Source: SHZI01 sp031409515
Lineage (GTDB): Bacteria > Pseudomonadota > Gammaproteobacteria > Steroidobacterales > GCA-2729495
Assembly: GCA_031409515.1 (NCBI GenBank)
Contig: JANNXJ010000004.1
Coordinates: 42,325-106,324 of the forward strand
Direction of reading: 5' to 3'
Length of the DNA: 64,000 nt
A program made the position numbers and the translations under genes. Below the pieces are notes generated by a model. It was not told where the DNA came from. It searched no databases and was given only the letters and a program-made list of their open reading frames with translations. Below are positions 1 through 8,924 of the stretch, piece after piece (the first letter of the stretch is position 1; each line of letters begins with the position of its first letter).

Positions 1-572
1 AGGGCGAGATTCACCATGTCGCACTCCGTGGGCATGGTGGACGGCCGCTATTCAGCGTACATCGGGACCGGGAGGCTCTGGAGGACATCGTCGGGGAACT
101 TCTCGCGGAATTCACTGCGCGAGCTCACGCCTACTGCTGGATGACCAACCACCTGCATCTGGTGCTCGAGATCGCGCCCGGGCAGGCGGACGGCTTTCAA
201 TGCGACCTGATCGCCCGCTACTCCCTCCACCGGAACGCCGGCGCGGCGGGGGTTGGCCCGCTCTTCGAGCCTGCGGAGCGCGCCTTCCGGGTGAATGCGG
301 ACGCCTACCTTCTGCAGCTCATCCGCTACGTCCATCTGAACCCGGTCCGGGCCGGACTGGTCAGGGACGCAGCGGACTACCCCTGGTCCGGGCACCGGAC
401 CTATCTCGGCGGCGGGGGGCCACCTTGGCTGTCCACGGATCTGGCATTCCGCCTCCTCGGTGGCGACCTGCTCCGGGCCGCCGCAGCCTACCGGGTTTTC
501 GTCGCACCGGTCAGCACGCGGGTGAACCGGGAGACGCTCGTCAGCTCGCTGTCCTATCCGGGGCGGTACTGA
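1..572 (+). CDS. REP-associated tyrosine transposase (RayT/IS200-like), 5' truncated by window edge
   Basis: The reading frame is open from base 3 and runs into the window edge, so the N-terminus is outside. It begins GEIHHVALRGHGG, the usual start of the Y1_Tnp fold. The HUH metal site follows in CWMTNHLHLVLE at about 129-167. The typical C-terminal block DAYLLQLIRYVHLNPVRAGL is then present, followed by YPWSGHRTYLGG. RayT proteins are single-strand DNA transposases domesticated to move REP palindromes rather than themselves. The likely nucleophile Tyr is in IARYSLHRN. No REP lies next to it in the window, but four GTAGGAGCG REPs occur further right. No internal stop is seen, so the visible part looks intact. 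Confidence 0.85.
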   Translation, partial: GEIHHVALRGHGGRPLFSVHRDREALEDIVGELLAEFTARAHAYCWMTNHLHLVLEIAPGQADGFQCDLIARYSLHRNAGAAGVGPLFEPAERAFRVNADAYLLQLIRYVHLNPVRAGLVRDAADYPWSGHRTYLGGGGPPWLSTDLAFRLLGGDLLRAAAAYRVFVAPVSTRVNRETLVSSLSYPGRY

Positions 573-598
573 GGGCGCCAGTGCCGTAGTATTTCCCC

Positions 599-1159
599 AT
601 GACCATCCCAAGAGGATTCACCATCCGCCGCGCGCTCCCCGACGAAGCGCCAAACCTTGCGAACCTCGCCCGGGACACCTTTGTTGAGACCTTTGGTTAT
701 CTTTATCGCCCTGAAGACTTGGACTCGTTTCTCGAGACCTCCCAGTCGGTTGCGGCCTACGCGCCTCTTCTCCATGACCCGCGCGTGGGGATCTGGGTTG
801 CCGAAGACCCGCACCAGGCCCTGGTGGGTTTCCTGACGGCGGGCCCCTGCAAGCTGCCGGTGCCACAACGGGAGGACCGGGCCGGGGAGATCCGCCAGTT
901 ATATCTCCGGGCTGCGGTTCACCGCGAGGGACTGGGCACCCGGCTGCTTATGCTGGCCATTGACTGGTTGACGGAGCAGGGCCACGCGCCGCTCTATGTC
1001 GGGGTCTGGTCCGGCAATCTCGGCGCGCAGCGGCTATATGCCCGGTATGGCTTCGAGAAGGTTGGCGAGTACGACTTTCCGGTGGGTAACCAGCTCGACC
1101 GGGAGTTCATCCTGCGGCAGAGGAAGGCCGTGCCGCCGTCTCCGGCTGTAGCGACCTAG
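599..1159 (+). CDS. GNAT family N-acetyltransferase
   Basis: 186 aa single-domain acetyltransferase. The acetyl-CoA pyrophosphate loop is visible as REGLGTRLL near residues 109-117 (R/Q-x-x-G-x-G pattern), preceded by the beta strand EIRQLYLR and followed by the C-terminal pattern NLGAQRLYARYGFEKVGEY, typical of the fold. It would transfer acetyl from acetyl-CoA to an amine in the cytoplasm; the substrate cannot be read from sequence. It follows the transposase by 26 bp and is followed 8 bp later by the hydrolase gene, so co-transcription with the latter is likely. Confidence 0.9.
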   Translation: MTIPRGFTIRRALPDEAPNLANLARDTFVETFGYLYRPEDLDSFLETSQSVAAYAPLLHDPRVGIWVAEDPHQALVGFLTAGPCKLPVPQREDRAGEIRQLYLRAAVHREGLGTRLLMLAIDWLTEQGHAPLYVGVWSGNLGAQRLYARYGFEKVGEYDFPVGNQLDREFILRQRKAVPPSPAVAT

Positions 1160-1167
1160 AGCGCACC

Positions 1168-2061
1168 GTGGCGCGCACTGTCGAGCGCTTGACTGACTCA
1201 CTGGCACTCTGGCGCCAGGCAGGCAGGACCTTCAGCTACCAGGGACACGACATCTTCGTCCGCTCCGGGGGGGCCGAGGGGTCGCCCGTGCTCCTGCTGA
1301 TCCATGGCTTTCCCACGGCCTCCTGGGACTTGGCGCCCCTCTGGGCCGGCCTTACTGCCCGCTGGCGTGTGCTCACTCTCGACATGCTGGGCTTTGGCTT
1401 CTCGGCGAAACCCAGGCGGCACCCCTACTCCATCGGTGACCAGGCAGATCTGCTGCAAGCCTTTCTGCGTGCAGAGTCGGCCACCGACTACCACGTGCTC
1501 GCCCACGACTATGGCGACACGGTGGCGCAGGAACTGCTGGCGCGGAACTGTGCCGAACCTCGCCTGCGCAGCGTCTGTCTGCTGAATGGCGGGATCTTTC
1601 CGGAGGCTCATCGACCGCTGCTGATCCAGCGGCTGCTGTCCTCGCCACTGGGCCCGCTGGCCGCAGGACTGTCGAGCCGGAGGAGCTTCGCCCGCAGCAT
1701 GCGCCGGATCTTTGCCCGGGAGCGCCCGCCGACACCCGCCGAGCTGGACGGCTTCTGGACACTATTGACCCACGGGAACGGCCGCGCAGTGCTCCCACAA
1801 GTGAGCCGTTATCGCCACGAGCGCCTGCGGCAGCGCCAGCGGTGGGTCGGCGCCCTGCAGGCGGCAACGGTGCCGCTGCGCTTCATCGTCGGCATCGCAG
1901 ACCCCATCGCCGGGGCGACCATGGTGTCGAGGTACCGGCAACTGGTGCCCCGGCCGGACGTCGTCGAGCTGGCTGCCGTGGGCCACTACCCCCAGTTGGA
2001 AGCGCCCGCACTGGTGCTCAAGGCCTACACGGAGTTTCGCGACACCATCGGGCTGCCCTGA
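1168..2061 (+). CDS. alpha/beta hydrolase, epoxide hydrolase/MEST-like
   Basis: 297 aa. An oxyanion-hole HGFPTA lies near residue 46. The nucleophile elbow is AHDYGDT with Asp114 in place of the usual Ser, and the base His273 sits in VGHYPQ. An Asp nucleophile in HDYGD is characteristic of haloalkane dehalogenase/epoxide hydrolase relatives, and HDYGDTVAQELL closely matches the mesoderm-specific-transcript (MEST) subgroup. Substrate unknown. The 3' end overlaps by 37 bp the 3' end of the convergent membrane-protein gene. Confidence 0.85.
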   Translation: MARTVERLTDSLALWRQAGRTFSYQGHDIFVRSGGAEGSPVLLLIHGFPTASWDLAPLWAGLTARWRVLTLDMLGFGFSAKPRRHPYSIGDQADLLQAFLRAESATDYHVLAHDYGDTVAQELLARNCAEPRLRSVCLLNGGIFPEAHRPLLIQRLLSSPLGPLAAGLSSRRSFARSMRRIFARERPPTPAELDGFWTLLTHGNGRAVLPQVSRYRHERLRQRQRWVGALQAATVPLRFIVGIADPIAGATMVSRYRQLVPRPDVVELAAVGHYPQLEAPALVLKAYTEFRDTIGLP

Positions 2062-2747
2062 CGCAGGAAGTGCACCGCCGTGGCGACCAGCGCCAGCATG
2101 TTCAGCGCATCGCCAAAGAAACCCGGAACCGGACCCACGGCTGACGGCGGCAGGCCGAGGAACGTGAGCCCTGCCAGGGTCCCGGCGAATAGCCAGGGCC
2201 AGCGCCGGCGCCACCAGAGCACTGCACCCAGTGCCACCATGGACGGCAGAGCCAGTAGCGCGGCCAGCGGCAGCGGGCCCGGCGAACCTGCGCTCACCTG
2301 GCCCGGGCTGCAGACCTGGGTGGGGGTCACCGAGGGCACGTAGCGGAGCGTGTCGGCCCAGCAGGCCGGATACAGGTCGGGAAAGAACAGGATCTGCCGC
2401 CAGCTCAGCAGGAGAAACCCGGTGGCCAGCAGACAGACGGCGCCGACAAACCACCGCGGCTGGGCCCAGCGGAATCCTGCCAGCTTCGCCAGCGACGCGT
2501 TAATGATCAGGATCAGCGGCACCGACAGCGCAAACAGCATGAAGCGCGGACCGCTCAGGACCTCCAGCAGTCCTCCCTGTCCGAGCCAGCGCCCGGCACC
2601 CACCAGTGCGGTGTCGTAGGGCAAGGCCAGAATCAGGAAGGCCAGCAGCCCCAGCACGGGGTGACGAAATTCCCGCCACCGCCGCAGGGTCCAGACCAGC
2701 AGGACAGTGTCCGCGATGGCGAGCAGCAACATGAGCGCGGAGAACAT
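2025..2747 (-). CDS. hypothetical multi-pass membrane protein
   Basis: 240 aa with about seven hydrophobic segments; the first is MFSALMLLLAIADTVLLVW. A polar, Cys- and Pro-containing loop (roughly residues 120-150) separates the two halves. I do not recognise a family. It is convergent with the hydrolase gene and shares its last 37 bp. The RND permease gene ends 35 bp downstream of this gene's start, on the same strand, so this could be the last member of the efflux operon, but no functional link is visible. Confidence 0.6.
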   Translation of the reverse strand: MFSALMLLLAIADTVLLVWTLRRWREFRHPVLGLLAFLILALPYDTALVGAGRWLGQGGLLEVLSGPRFMLFALSVPLILIINASLAKLAGFRWAQPRWFVGAVCLLATGFLLLSWRQILFFPDLYPACWADTLRYVPSVTPTQVCSPGQVSAGSPGPLPLAALLALPSMVALGAVLWWRRRWPWLFAGTLAGLTFLGLPPSAVGPVPGFFGDALNMLALVATAVHFLRQGSPMVSRNSV

Positions 2748-2782
2748 GGCTAACCCCGGCTGGCGGTCTGGTTATGCAGGGG

Positions 2783-5700
2783 TCAGGCGCGACCCGGGAT
2801 GAAGCGGGTCAGGAAGGCGCGGACGGCGCCGGGCTCCCGACGCTGACGGCCACTCTCGACCAGTGAGTACACGGCCGGCACCACCACGAGGCTCAGGAGC
2901 GTCGAACTGAGCATGCCACCCACCACCGCAACCGCCAGCGGGCCGGACAACTCCACGCCGGTGCCGATGCCCAGCGCGGGCACCATCATCGCCATGATGA
3001 TCGTGAGGGAGGTCATGAGAATCGGCCGCAGGCGCCGCGGACAGGCTTCCGCCAGCGCATCGTCCACGCTGTAGCCCTTCTCCCGCAGCTGGTTGGTGAG
3101 ATCCACCAGCAGGATGGAATTCTTGGCCACGAGCCCGATGAGCAGGATGAGCCCGACCATGGAATAAAGATTGAGGGTGGTGCCAGTGATGGCCAGGGCT
3201 GCAACCCCGCCGATGATCGCGAGGGGCTGGGCCACCATGATGATCAGGGGCTGCACGTAGGAATTGAACTGGCTCGCCAGCACCATATAGACGAGCACGA
3301 GGGCCAGGATGAAAGTGAAACCCACTCCCGAGGACGTCTCGTCCAGCTGCTCTGACCCGCCCTGGAGCTTCAGCGTGTAGCCCGGCGGCAGGAACTCGGC
3401 CGCTTGCTTCCGGACCCGGCTCACCGCCTCACCCAGTGCCACCGTCGGATCGGAGAAGAAGGTTGCGGCGTACTGGCGATCCACCCGGGTGATGACCGCA
3501 GGCCCGACCAGTTCGGTGAACTTCGCCACCGTGTCGAGGCGCACCAGGGCACCGCCCGGCGCCCGCAGGTAGATCTTGGAGAGGTCCGCGAGGTCCACGT
3601 CGCCGGCCGCCTTGATGCGGATGTCATAACGCTCGCCGTCACCCGGTTCATCGCTGAACTTGGCAACGTTCAGACCACCAGCCAGCACGTTGGCCGCCTG
3701 GGCCACGTCCCGGGCCGACAGCCCCAGCTCGGCAGCGAGATCCCGGTTCACGTCCAGACGCACCTGGGGCAGATCCAGCTGCAGGTCGACATCGATCTGG
3801 CCCAGTTCCGGATCCTTCGAGAGGAGGTCACGGAAGCTCCGCGCCAGATCGGCCACGGTCGGCAGGTCCGGGCCATCGATGACGAAACTCAGTGCGTCAC
3901 CCCGGGAATTGCCGGAAATGCCGTAGGGGGCGGGAAAGGCGACGATGCCGGGAATCAGTGCCAGCTCATCCCGCAGTATCTTGATCATCTCCTGCTGGGT
4001 AACGCGGCGCTTCTCCCGGGGCTGCATGTTCACGTAGATCAGGCCCTGGTTGACGCCGCCCGTCCGGCCACCGCCAATCGTGGCAAAAATGTTCTCGATT
4101 TCCGGATGGCCGAGGACGGTCTTCTCCACCTGGCGCATCCGGTCATCCGAGTATTCAAGGCTGGAGCCGGTGGGCGTGCGCACGGTGATCTGGAACTGGC
4201 CCTCATCCTCCGCGGGAAAAAACTCAAAGCCCAGCGTCATGAACAGGAATGGCGTCGCGGCAACGATAGCCACCGCGAAACTCACCACCCGCCCGCGGTG
4301 GCGAAGACTCCAGGCCGTGGCCCGCCGGTACCACTGATCCATGGCATCCAGCCCCCGGGCGATGCGCCCCGAAACCGCACCCTGCTTCTGATTGACCTGC
4401 AGGTACCTGGCGCACAGCATCGGCGTGAGGGTCAGGGAGACGAACAGGGAAACGAGCACGCCACAGGCCACGACAACCCCAAAGGACCCGATCAGCTTGC
4501 CCGGAATTCCGGGCACGAACACGACCACGGCGAAGATGCTGGCCAGCACGAGGGTCGAGGCCACGATGGCCAGCGTGACCTCGTTGGCACCGTCGATGGC
4601 TGCCTGGGCCCGGTCCTCCGCGCCGCTCTCCAGGCGTCGTTCGATGTTCTCCAGGACCACGATCGCGTCATCCACCACGACGCCAATCAGCAGGAGCAGG
4701 CCCAGCATGGTGATGGTGTTCAGGGTGTAGTCGAGAAAGTACATGACGAGGACGGCGCCGAGGAGCGACACCGGAATTGCCGCGGCAACGATCAGCGTGG
4801 CGCGGAAGTTCCGCAGGAAGAGCCAGACCACCAGCGCCGCGAAGATCGTGCCCTCAATGAGGTGGCTCTGCAGCGATTTCACGAGATCAACGATGTACAG
4901 GCTGTCGTCGGCGGAGACGGTGACCTCAAGCCCGGGCGGCAACTGGGGGACGATATCCCGCGCCAGACGGCGCTTGATCTCGGTGTTGATGGCCACCGAG
5001 TTGCGGCCCGAGACTTTGATGACCCCGAGACCCACGGCCGGCTTGCCGTTATAGCGCCCGACCCGGCGGGCATCCGACAGGCTGTCCTCGACCACCGCCA
5101 CGTCCCGCAGGTAGATGGCGCCGCCATCCCGGTAGCCGATCACCATACGCTCCAGCGCTGCCGGATCGTGGTACTCCAGATCCAGCTTCAGCAGCTGCTC
5201 CTGCTGGGCCTCCACCAGGAAGCCGCCGGGCAACTGGAAATGCTCGTTGCGAAAGGCCGCGATGACTTCCTGAACGGTAATGCCAAACGCCGTCAGGCGC
5301 TCGAAATCGAGATTGATGCGGATGGTGCGCTGCCGCTCCCCGCCGATGATCACGTCGCCAACGCCATCGATGGTTTCCAGACGCTTCTTCACCACCGTCC
5401 GGGCGTACTGATTCAGCTGCTGGACGGTCCTGTCCCCGCTGATCGTCAGCCAGAACGACGGAAAGGAGCCCGTGTCCGATTTGGAGATGATGGGCACGTC
5501 CGCGTCATCCGGCAGCTGCCCAAGGACCTGGCTGACCTTGGCCTGCACCTCGTTGAAGGCCACGTTGATGTCCTTCTGGAGCTGGAAGGACGGCACGACC
5601 AGCGAGCTGCCCGCCGAGGTCGTGGAGACCAGCTGGTCGATGCCGGGGATGCTGCTGATGGCGCCCTCGATAACGTTGGTGACGCTCGAGTCGACGATCT

Positions 5701-5869
5701 CCGGATTGGCGCCCTCCAGCCTCGTGAACACCGAGATTCGGGCCAGGTCGATGTTGGGCAGGCGCTCGATACCGAGGCGCTCATAGGCAACGAGACCGAA
5801 CAGCACGATGACGGCGTTCAGCATGGCTGCAAAGACGTAGCGCTTGACTGAAACCGATGCGAGGCTCAT
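2783..5869 (-). CDS. RND efflux permease (HAE1-type)
   Basis: 1028 aa inner-membrane proton-antiport pump subunit. The N-terminus MSLASVSVKRYVFAAMLNAV leads into TM1. Two large periplasmic loops follow, and TM4 carries the proton-relay Asp pair in GVVVDDAIVVLENIERR. Length is normal for the family. I chose the ATG at 5869 because it directly follows the stop of the fusion-protein gene (1 bp gap), and the 11 extra codons upstream lie inside that gene. It would extrude small molecules with the adjacent membrane fusion protein and an outer-membrane channel encoded elsewhere. Substrate unknown. Confidence 0.93.
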   Translation of the reverse strand: MSLASVSVKRYVFAAMLNAVIVLFGLVAYERLGIERLPNIDLARISVFTRLEGANPEIVDSSVTNVIEGAISSIPGIDQLVSTTSAGSSLVVPSFQLQKDINVAFNEVQAKVSQVLGQLPDDADVPIISKSDTGSFPSFWLTISGDRTVQQLNQYARTVVKKRLETIDGVGDVIIGGERQRTIRINLDFERLTAFGITVQEVIAAFRNEHFQLPGGFLVEAQQEQLLKLDLEYHDPAALERMVIGYRDGGAIYLRDVAVVEDSLSDARRVGRYNGKPAVGLGVIKVSGRNSVAINTEIKRRLARDIVPQLPPGLEVTVSADDSLYIVDLVKSLQSHLIEGTIFAALVVWLFLRNFRATLIVAAAIPVSLLGAVLVMYFLDYTLNTITMLGLLLLIGVVVDDAIVVLENIERRLESGAEDRAQAAIDGANEVTLAIVASTLVLASIFAVVVFVPGIPGKLIGSFGVVVACGVLVSLFVSLTLTPMLCARYLQVNQKQGAVSGRIARGLDAMDQWYRRATAWSLRHRGRVVSFAVAIVAATPFLFMTLGFEFFPAEDEGQFQITVRTPTGSSLEYSDDRMRQVEKTVLGHPEIENIFATIGGGRTGGVNQGLIYVNMQPREKRRVTQQEMIKILRDELALIPGIVAFPAPYGISGNSRGDALSFVIDGPDLPTVADLARSFRDLLSKDPELGQIDVDLQLDLPQVRLDVNRDLAAELGLSARDVAQAANVLAGGLNVAKFSDEPGDGERYDIRIKAAGDVDLADLSKIYLRAPGGALVRLDTVAKFTELVGPAVITRVDRQYAATFFSDPTVALGEAVSRVRKQAAEFLPPGYTLKLQGGSEQLDETSSGVGFTFILALVLVYMVLASQFNSYVQPLIIMVAQPLAIIGGVAALAITGTTLNLYSMVGLILLIGLVAKNSILLVDLTNQLREKGYSVDDALAEACPRRLRPILMTSLTIIMAMMVPALGIGTGVELSGPLAVAVVGGMLSSTLLSLVVVPAVYSLVESGRQRREPGAVRAFLTRFIPGRA

Positions 5870-5870
5870 G

Positions 5871-6926
5871 TCAGTTTCCTGCGATGGCCACCGTCGCGCC
5901 ATTGGTCAGGAACCCGGCACCGTCGACGGCAATCTTCTCGCCGCCCTTCAGGCCCTCAAGAATCTCGACGAGCTTGCCGTTGCGCTGGCCGCGACGCACC
6001 AGCTGCTCCCGCACCTTGTCGCCGCTGATCACGTAGAGCACGTCCCCGGCAGGACGCCGCACCACGGCGACCTGGGGCACCATCAGCGCATCCGCGCGCG
6101 TCTCCAGCACCACGTCGGCGCGGACACTGGCGCCCGGGCGCCAGTCGCCGGGGTTGGTGAAGTCGACGATGACCGTGAGCGACCGGTTGTTGCGATTCAC
6201 CCCGGGCTGCAGCTCGCCGATCTTCGCGGTAACCGGAGCGCCGGTCGCTGCCGAGGAGGTAAGCCGGACAGTCAGGCCCGGCCTGAGGCGGGGTGCCCGA
6301 TACTCGGGGAACGGCAGGCGCACACGCAGATTCTCTATGTCCAGCAGGTCGAAGACCGGCGCGCCCACCTGCACATAGGCCCCCACATCGACGTAGCGTT
6401 TCGCCACCTCTCCCTTGAAGGGCGCCACGATGCGCGCTTCACCCAGCCGGCGGGAACTGTCGCCCGCCCGGGCCCGGGCGCCATCCAGTTGCGCTTCCAG
6501 GGCATCCAGATCGGTACCAATGGTCTCCAGCTGCTCCTGGGAGATCAGGCGCTCCGCCTGCAGCCGCTTCGCCCGTTCAAATTCGCTCTGCTTGTTCTTG
6601 ACGAGGGCCACGAGGCGCACGACCTCGGACTGATCGACTGAGCTGCCAAAGCGGTACTGCTTGCTGTCCAGTTCGGCGAGGGTCGCGCCCTTCTCGACCG
6701 TCGCGCCCTCGTCCACCGCCAGACGCACCACCTTGCCCGCCACCTCGGCAGCCACTGGTGGCGCAGAGCGGCTCTCAATGACGCCGACGGCCCACTCCGT
6801 CTCCTCAACAGGCTGACGCAGGACCGTGGCGGCCGTGACCCGGACGACCCGGGCCTCCGCGAGCAGGTCACCGGCGAGCGCCAGGGACACGAGCAGCAGG
6901 CAACCACGAACGAGGGGGAGCGTCAT
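5871..6926 (-). CDS. RND efflux membrane fusion protein (periplasmic adaptor)
   Basis: 351 aa from ATG 6926. The signal peptide MTLPLVRGCLLLVSLALAG precedes the lipoyl half-motifs (PPVAAEVAGKVVRLAVDEG), a coiled-coil hairpin (about 100-170), the second lipoyl half and beta-barrel/membrane-proximal domains. The longer reading frame back to 7097 is rejected because it runs antiparallel in frame terms through the zinc-ribbon gene. The start overlaps the stop of that upstream gene as TGATG, and the permease follows 1 bp after the stop, so these are translationally coupled. It bridges pump and outer-membrane channel. Confidence 0.9.
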   Translation of the reverse strand: MTLPLVRGCLLLVSLALAGDLLAEARVVRVTAATVLRQPVEETEWAVGVIESRSAPPVAAEVAGKVVRLAVDEGATVEKGATLAELDSKQYRFGSSVDQSEVVRLVALVKNKQSEFERAKRLQAERLISQEQLETIGTDLDALEAQLDGARARAGDSSRRLGEARIVAPFKGEVAKRYVDVGAYVQVGAPVFDLLDIENLRVRLPFPEYRAPRLRPGLTVRLTSSAATGAPVTAKIGELQPGVNRNNRSLTVIVDFTNPGDWRPGASVRADVVLETRADALMVPQVAVVRRPAGDVLYVISGDKVREQLVRRGQRNGKLVEILEGLKGGEKIAVDGAGFLTNGATVAIAGN

Positions 6927-7216
6927 CACTTCGTGCCGAAGTCCTGTTTGCAGACCGGGCAGGCCGGGGCCTTGAACAGGGGGCCGTAGAGCGTGGCATC
7001 CAGCGCAGCGGACCAGAACCATCGGTTGCTGCATTTCGGACACACGATCAGGAGCACGCCAAAGGCGTAGCCGGCGACGGCCAGGATGGAGCCCCACGTC
7101 CAGTCAATACCGGAGCCCGCCCACAGGGGGGCGAAACTCCCGATCAGGAGCAGCAGTATCGCGATGATGAGCTTCCAGGACTGGCCAGTCCTGGTGATGA
7201 CCGAGTTGGGGAACAT
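6926..7216 (-). CDS. small membrane protein with C-terminal zinc ribbon
   Basis: 96 aa. Two hydrophobic segments (LIIAILLLLIGSFAPLWAG and SILAVAGYAFGVLLIV) are followed by a cytoplasmic CPKC ... CPVC pair spaced like a zinc ribbon. Function is not recognised. It starts immediately after the stop of the GIY-YIG gene and its own stop overlaps the start of the efflux adaptor, so it is embedded in the efflux operon. Confidence 0.7.
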   Translation of the reverse strand: MFPNSVITRTGQSWKLIIAILLLLIGSFAPLWAGSGIDWTWGSILAVAGYAFGVLLIVCPKCSNRWFWSAALDATLYGPLFKAPACPVCKQDFGTK

Positions 7217-7480
7217 TTAACCTCCTGCAAGGGCCCGCTTGGCTGCGACGGGCAGGCGCTTGATGGCCGCTTCCCGCCGCTGCGCCGTGCTGCGGTCCGG
7301 GGCGGGCTCCTGGTGGACCAGGATGACCGGGCGGCGCGCCCGCGTGTAGGCAGCGCCAGTGCCCGCATTATGCTGGGCAATGCGCTGGCAAAGGTCCCGG
7401 GCGATGCCGGTATAGAGGGTCTGATCCACGCACCGGACAATGTAGACGGTCCAGGCGGACTCCTCCGGCCCTTCACTCAT
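7217..7480 (-). CDS. GIY-YIG superfamily endonuclease-like protein (YhbQ/UPF0213-like)
   Basis: 87 aa containing only the GIY-YIG fold: WTVYIVRCVD then LYTGIARDL, the R-x-x-x-H of QRIAQHN and the acidic EAAIKRL region. Small stand-alone members are common in proteobacteria and may act on branched or damaged DNA, but their role is poorly defined. It is the first gene of the minus-strand run leading into the RND pump; the next gene starts on the base after its stop codon. Confidence 0.85.
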   Translation of the reverse strand: MSEGPEESAWTVYIVRCVDQTLYTGIARDLCQRIAQHNAGTGAAYTRARRPVILVHQEPAPDRSTAQRREAAIKRLPVAAKRALAGG

Positions 7481-7538
7481 CAGTAGCTAGCTCCGCGCGG
7501 CCGCTTCAGGCCTTGGGGAGCTTAGCGGAACTCCGGGT

Positions 7539-8216
7539 TCAGGCGTATCCGCGGGCGCGGATCCGGGCGATTTTGGCGGTCTGGGGCAGGCGATAGAAGA
7601 GGCGCAGTTCCCGCAGCAGGTCCGGCGTGAAGGCCGCCGTGGGGAAGCTGGCTTCTAGACTGGCGCAGTAGCGGCCGGCGAAGGTGCTGGCCGCCTGATA
7701 GCGGTCGATCTCTTCCGGAGCCAGCTGGGGGTCCAGGCAGGGATCCGTGAACAGCCGCTGCAGCAGCGGCGCGCCGAGTGTGGCTGCCGGTTGTGCGTCC
7801 AGCAGAAGGCGGGTGGTGACGTACTTGTCCACCTCAGCCTGCATCTCGAGTTCAAGGAGGGTCACGGACTTGTCGAAGGCGGCGTTCCAGGCGAGATAGT
7901 GAAAGTGGCTTACACCTTCGAGTACGGTCCAGTAATCGGCAAGGTTGGTGCCAGTGAGTTTCTCCCGGGGATCAGCGACTGCCAGTCTCGCCAGCACGGC
8001 GGGATCCAGGTAGAGGGCGAGATCGAGGCCGCCTTCGCTCTCGACAACGATAAGCTGTTCGTCTGCGTAGCGTCCGGTCGCACCGGCCAGCAGGGCGGCG
8101 CGCATGGCCTGATCGGTGATGACGTAGTCCCGGACGTCCTGGGGCAGATCCGCATCGTAGAGCCGGCCAAGCTGGCCCTGCATGGCGCCGAGGAGATCCG
8201 GGCAGGCCGTCCCCAC
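7539..8216 (-). CDS. conserved-looking protein of unknown function (pair member 2)
   Basis: 225 aa, soluble, no signal peptide or transmembrane segment. It is rich in charged helices and contains LADYWTVLEGVSHFHYLAWN. I do not recognise the family. It begins 4 bp after the stop of the 8221-8859 gene, so the two are almost certainly co-translated. They sit at the 3' end of the chain that contains the tail-sheath-like protein, making them candidates for partners of that protein; this is inference from position only. Confidence 0.6.
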   Translation of the reverse strand: MGTACPDLLGAMQGQLGRLYDADLPQDVRDYVITDQAMRAALLAGATGRYADEQLIVVESEGGLDLALYLDPAVLARLAVADPREKLTGTNLADYWTVLEGVSHFHYLAWNAAFDKSVTLLELEMQAEVDKYVTTRLLLDAQPAATLGAPLLQRLFTDPCLDPQLAPEEIDRYQAASTFAGRYCASLEASFPTAAFTPDLLRELRLFYRLPQTAKIARIRARGYA

Positions 8217-8220
8217 CGGG

Positions 8221-8859
8221 CTAGTGCTCCCGCACGCTGCCCGGCTGCTTGAGTGGCTGGATACCGAGCTGGCGCAGCAGGCGGCCTGCCCGCCGGCTGC
8301 CGGTGGTCAGCCAGTTCTCGTAGAGACGGAGCACGTCCTGATCCCGGCCGGCATTGCTGGCGTGGCGCACGTCATTGAGGACATCAACCACCTCGCCGAA
8401 CTTGGCGGCGAGCTCGGCAAAGACCGGCGCAAAGGCGCGGCCCCGGGGATTGGCTGGCAGCGCGAGGGAGAGGGTGTGGTACGCACCCCCGCCCATGCGC
8501 ACGTAGTAGCCGATGCCGACCGCCTTCCGGTCCAGGCCTTCGGCCATGAAGCCGGCGACAAACAGCGCCACATCGCCCAGGTGCTGGAGCGTGGCATTCC
8601 GGCTTTCGTCGGTGGGGGCCGCCGCTGCGTCGGCCAGCATGAGAGCGAGGGGCTTCGGCGCGATGCCGCGCTCCGCCTTGTCGTGGAGGGCTTCGGAGCG
8701 GGAGAACAGGGTCAGGAGATTCACGACGTAGTGGGCCGTGTGGCTCTCCATGGCCAGCCGGTTCGAAGCCATGGCCGCATCAACGGAGTCGCGAAAGTAC
8801 TCCTGAAGACTCGGCACCGGAATGACTCCGGAATCAGGTTCGGAGACGGCCATGGGCAA
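8221..8859 (-). CDS. conserved-looking protein of unknown function (pair member 1)
   Basis: 212 aa, soluble, mostly helical, with no signal peptide. It contains LQEYFRDSVDAAMASNRL near the N-terminus and FAGF-type helices in the middle (DVALFVAGFMAEGL). Family not recognised. It starts 65 bp after the stop of the tail-sheath-like gene on the same strand and is followed at 4 bp by the next unknown gene. Initiation is at ATG 8859 or the second ATG two codons later. Confidence 0.6.
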   Translation of the reverse strand: MPMAVSEPDSGVIPVPSLQEYFRDSVDAAMASNRLAMESHTAHYVVNLLTLFSRSEALHDKAERGIAPKPLALMLADAAAAPTDESRNATLQHLGDVALFVAGFMAEGLDRKAVGIGYYVRMGGGAYHTLSLALPANPRGRAFAPVFAELAAKFGEVVDVLNDVRHASNAGRDQDVLRLYENWLTTGSRRAGRLLRQLGIQPLKQPGSVREH

Positions 8860-8924
8860 AAGTTATACCGCTGCGGGGCCGCCGACAACGTGATCCGGGT
8901 CACGGGCTGGCAACGCGGCGTGCT

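Noticed and set aside
3404..5851. 815-aa plus-strand open frame
   Set aside because: Lies antisense to the RND permease. It is rich in His, Asp and Gln with no domain, typical of a high-GC codon-bias shadow.
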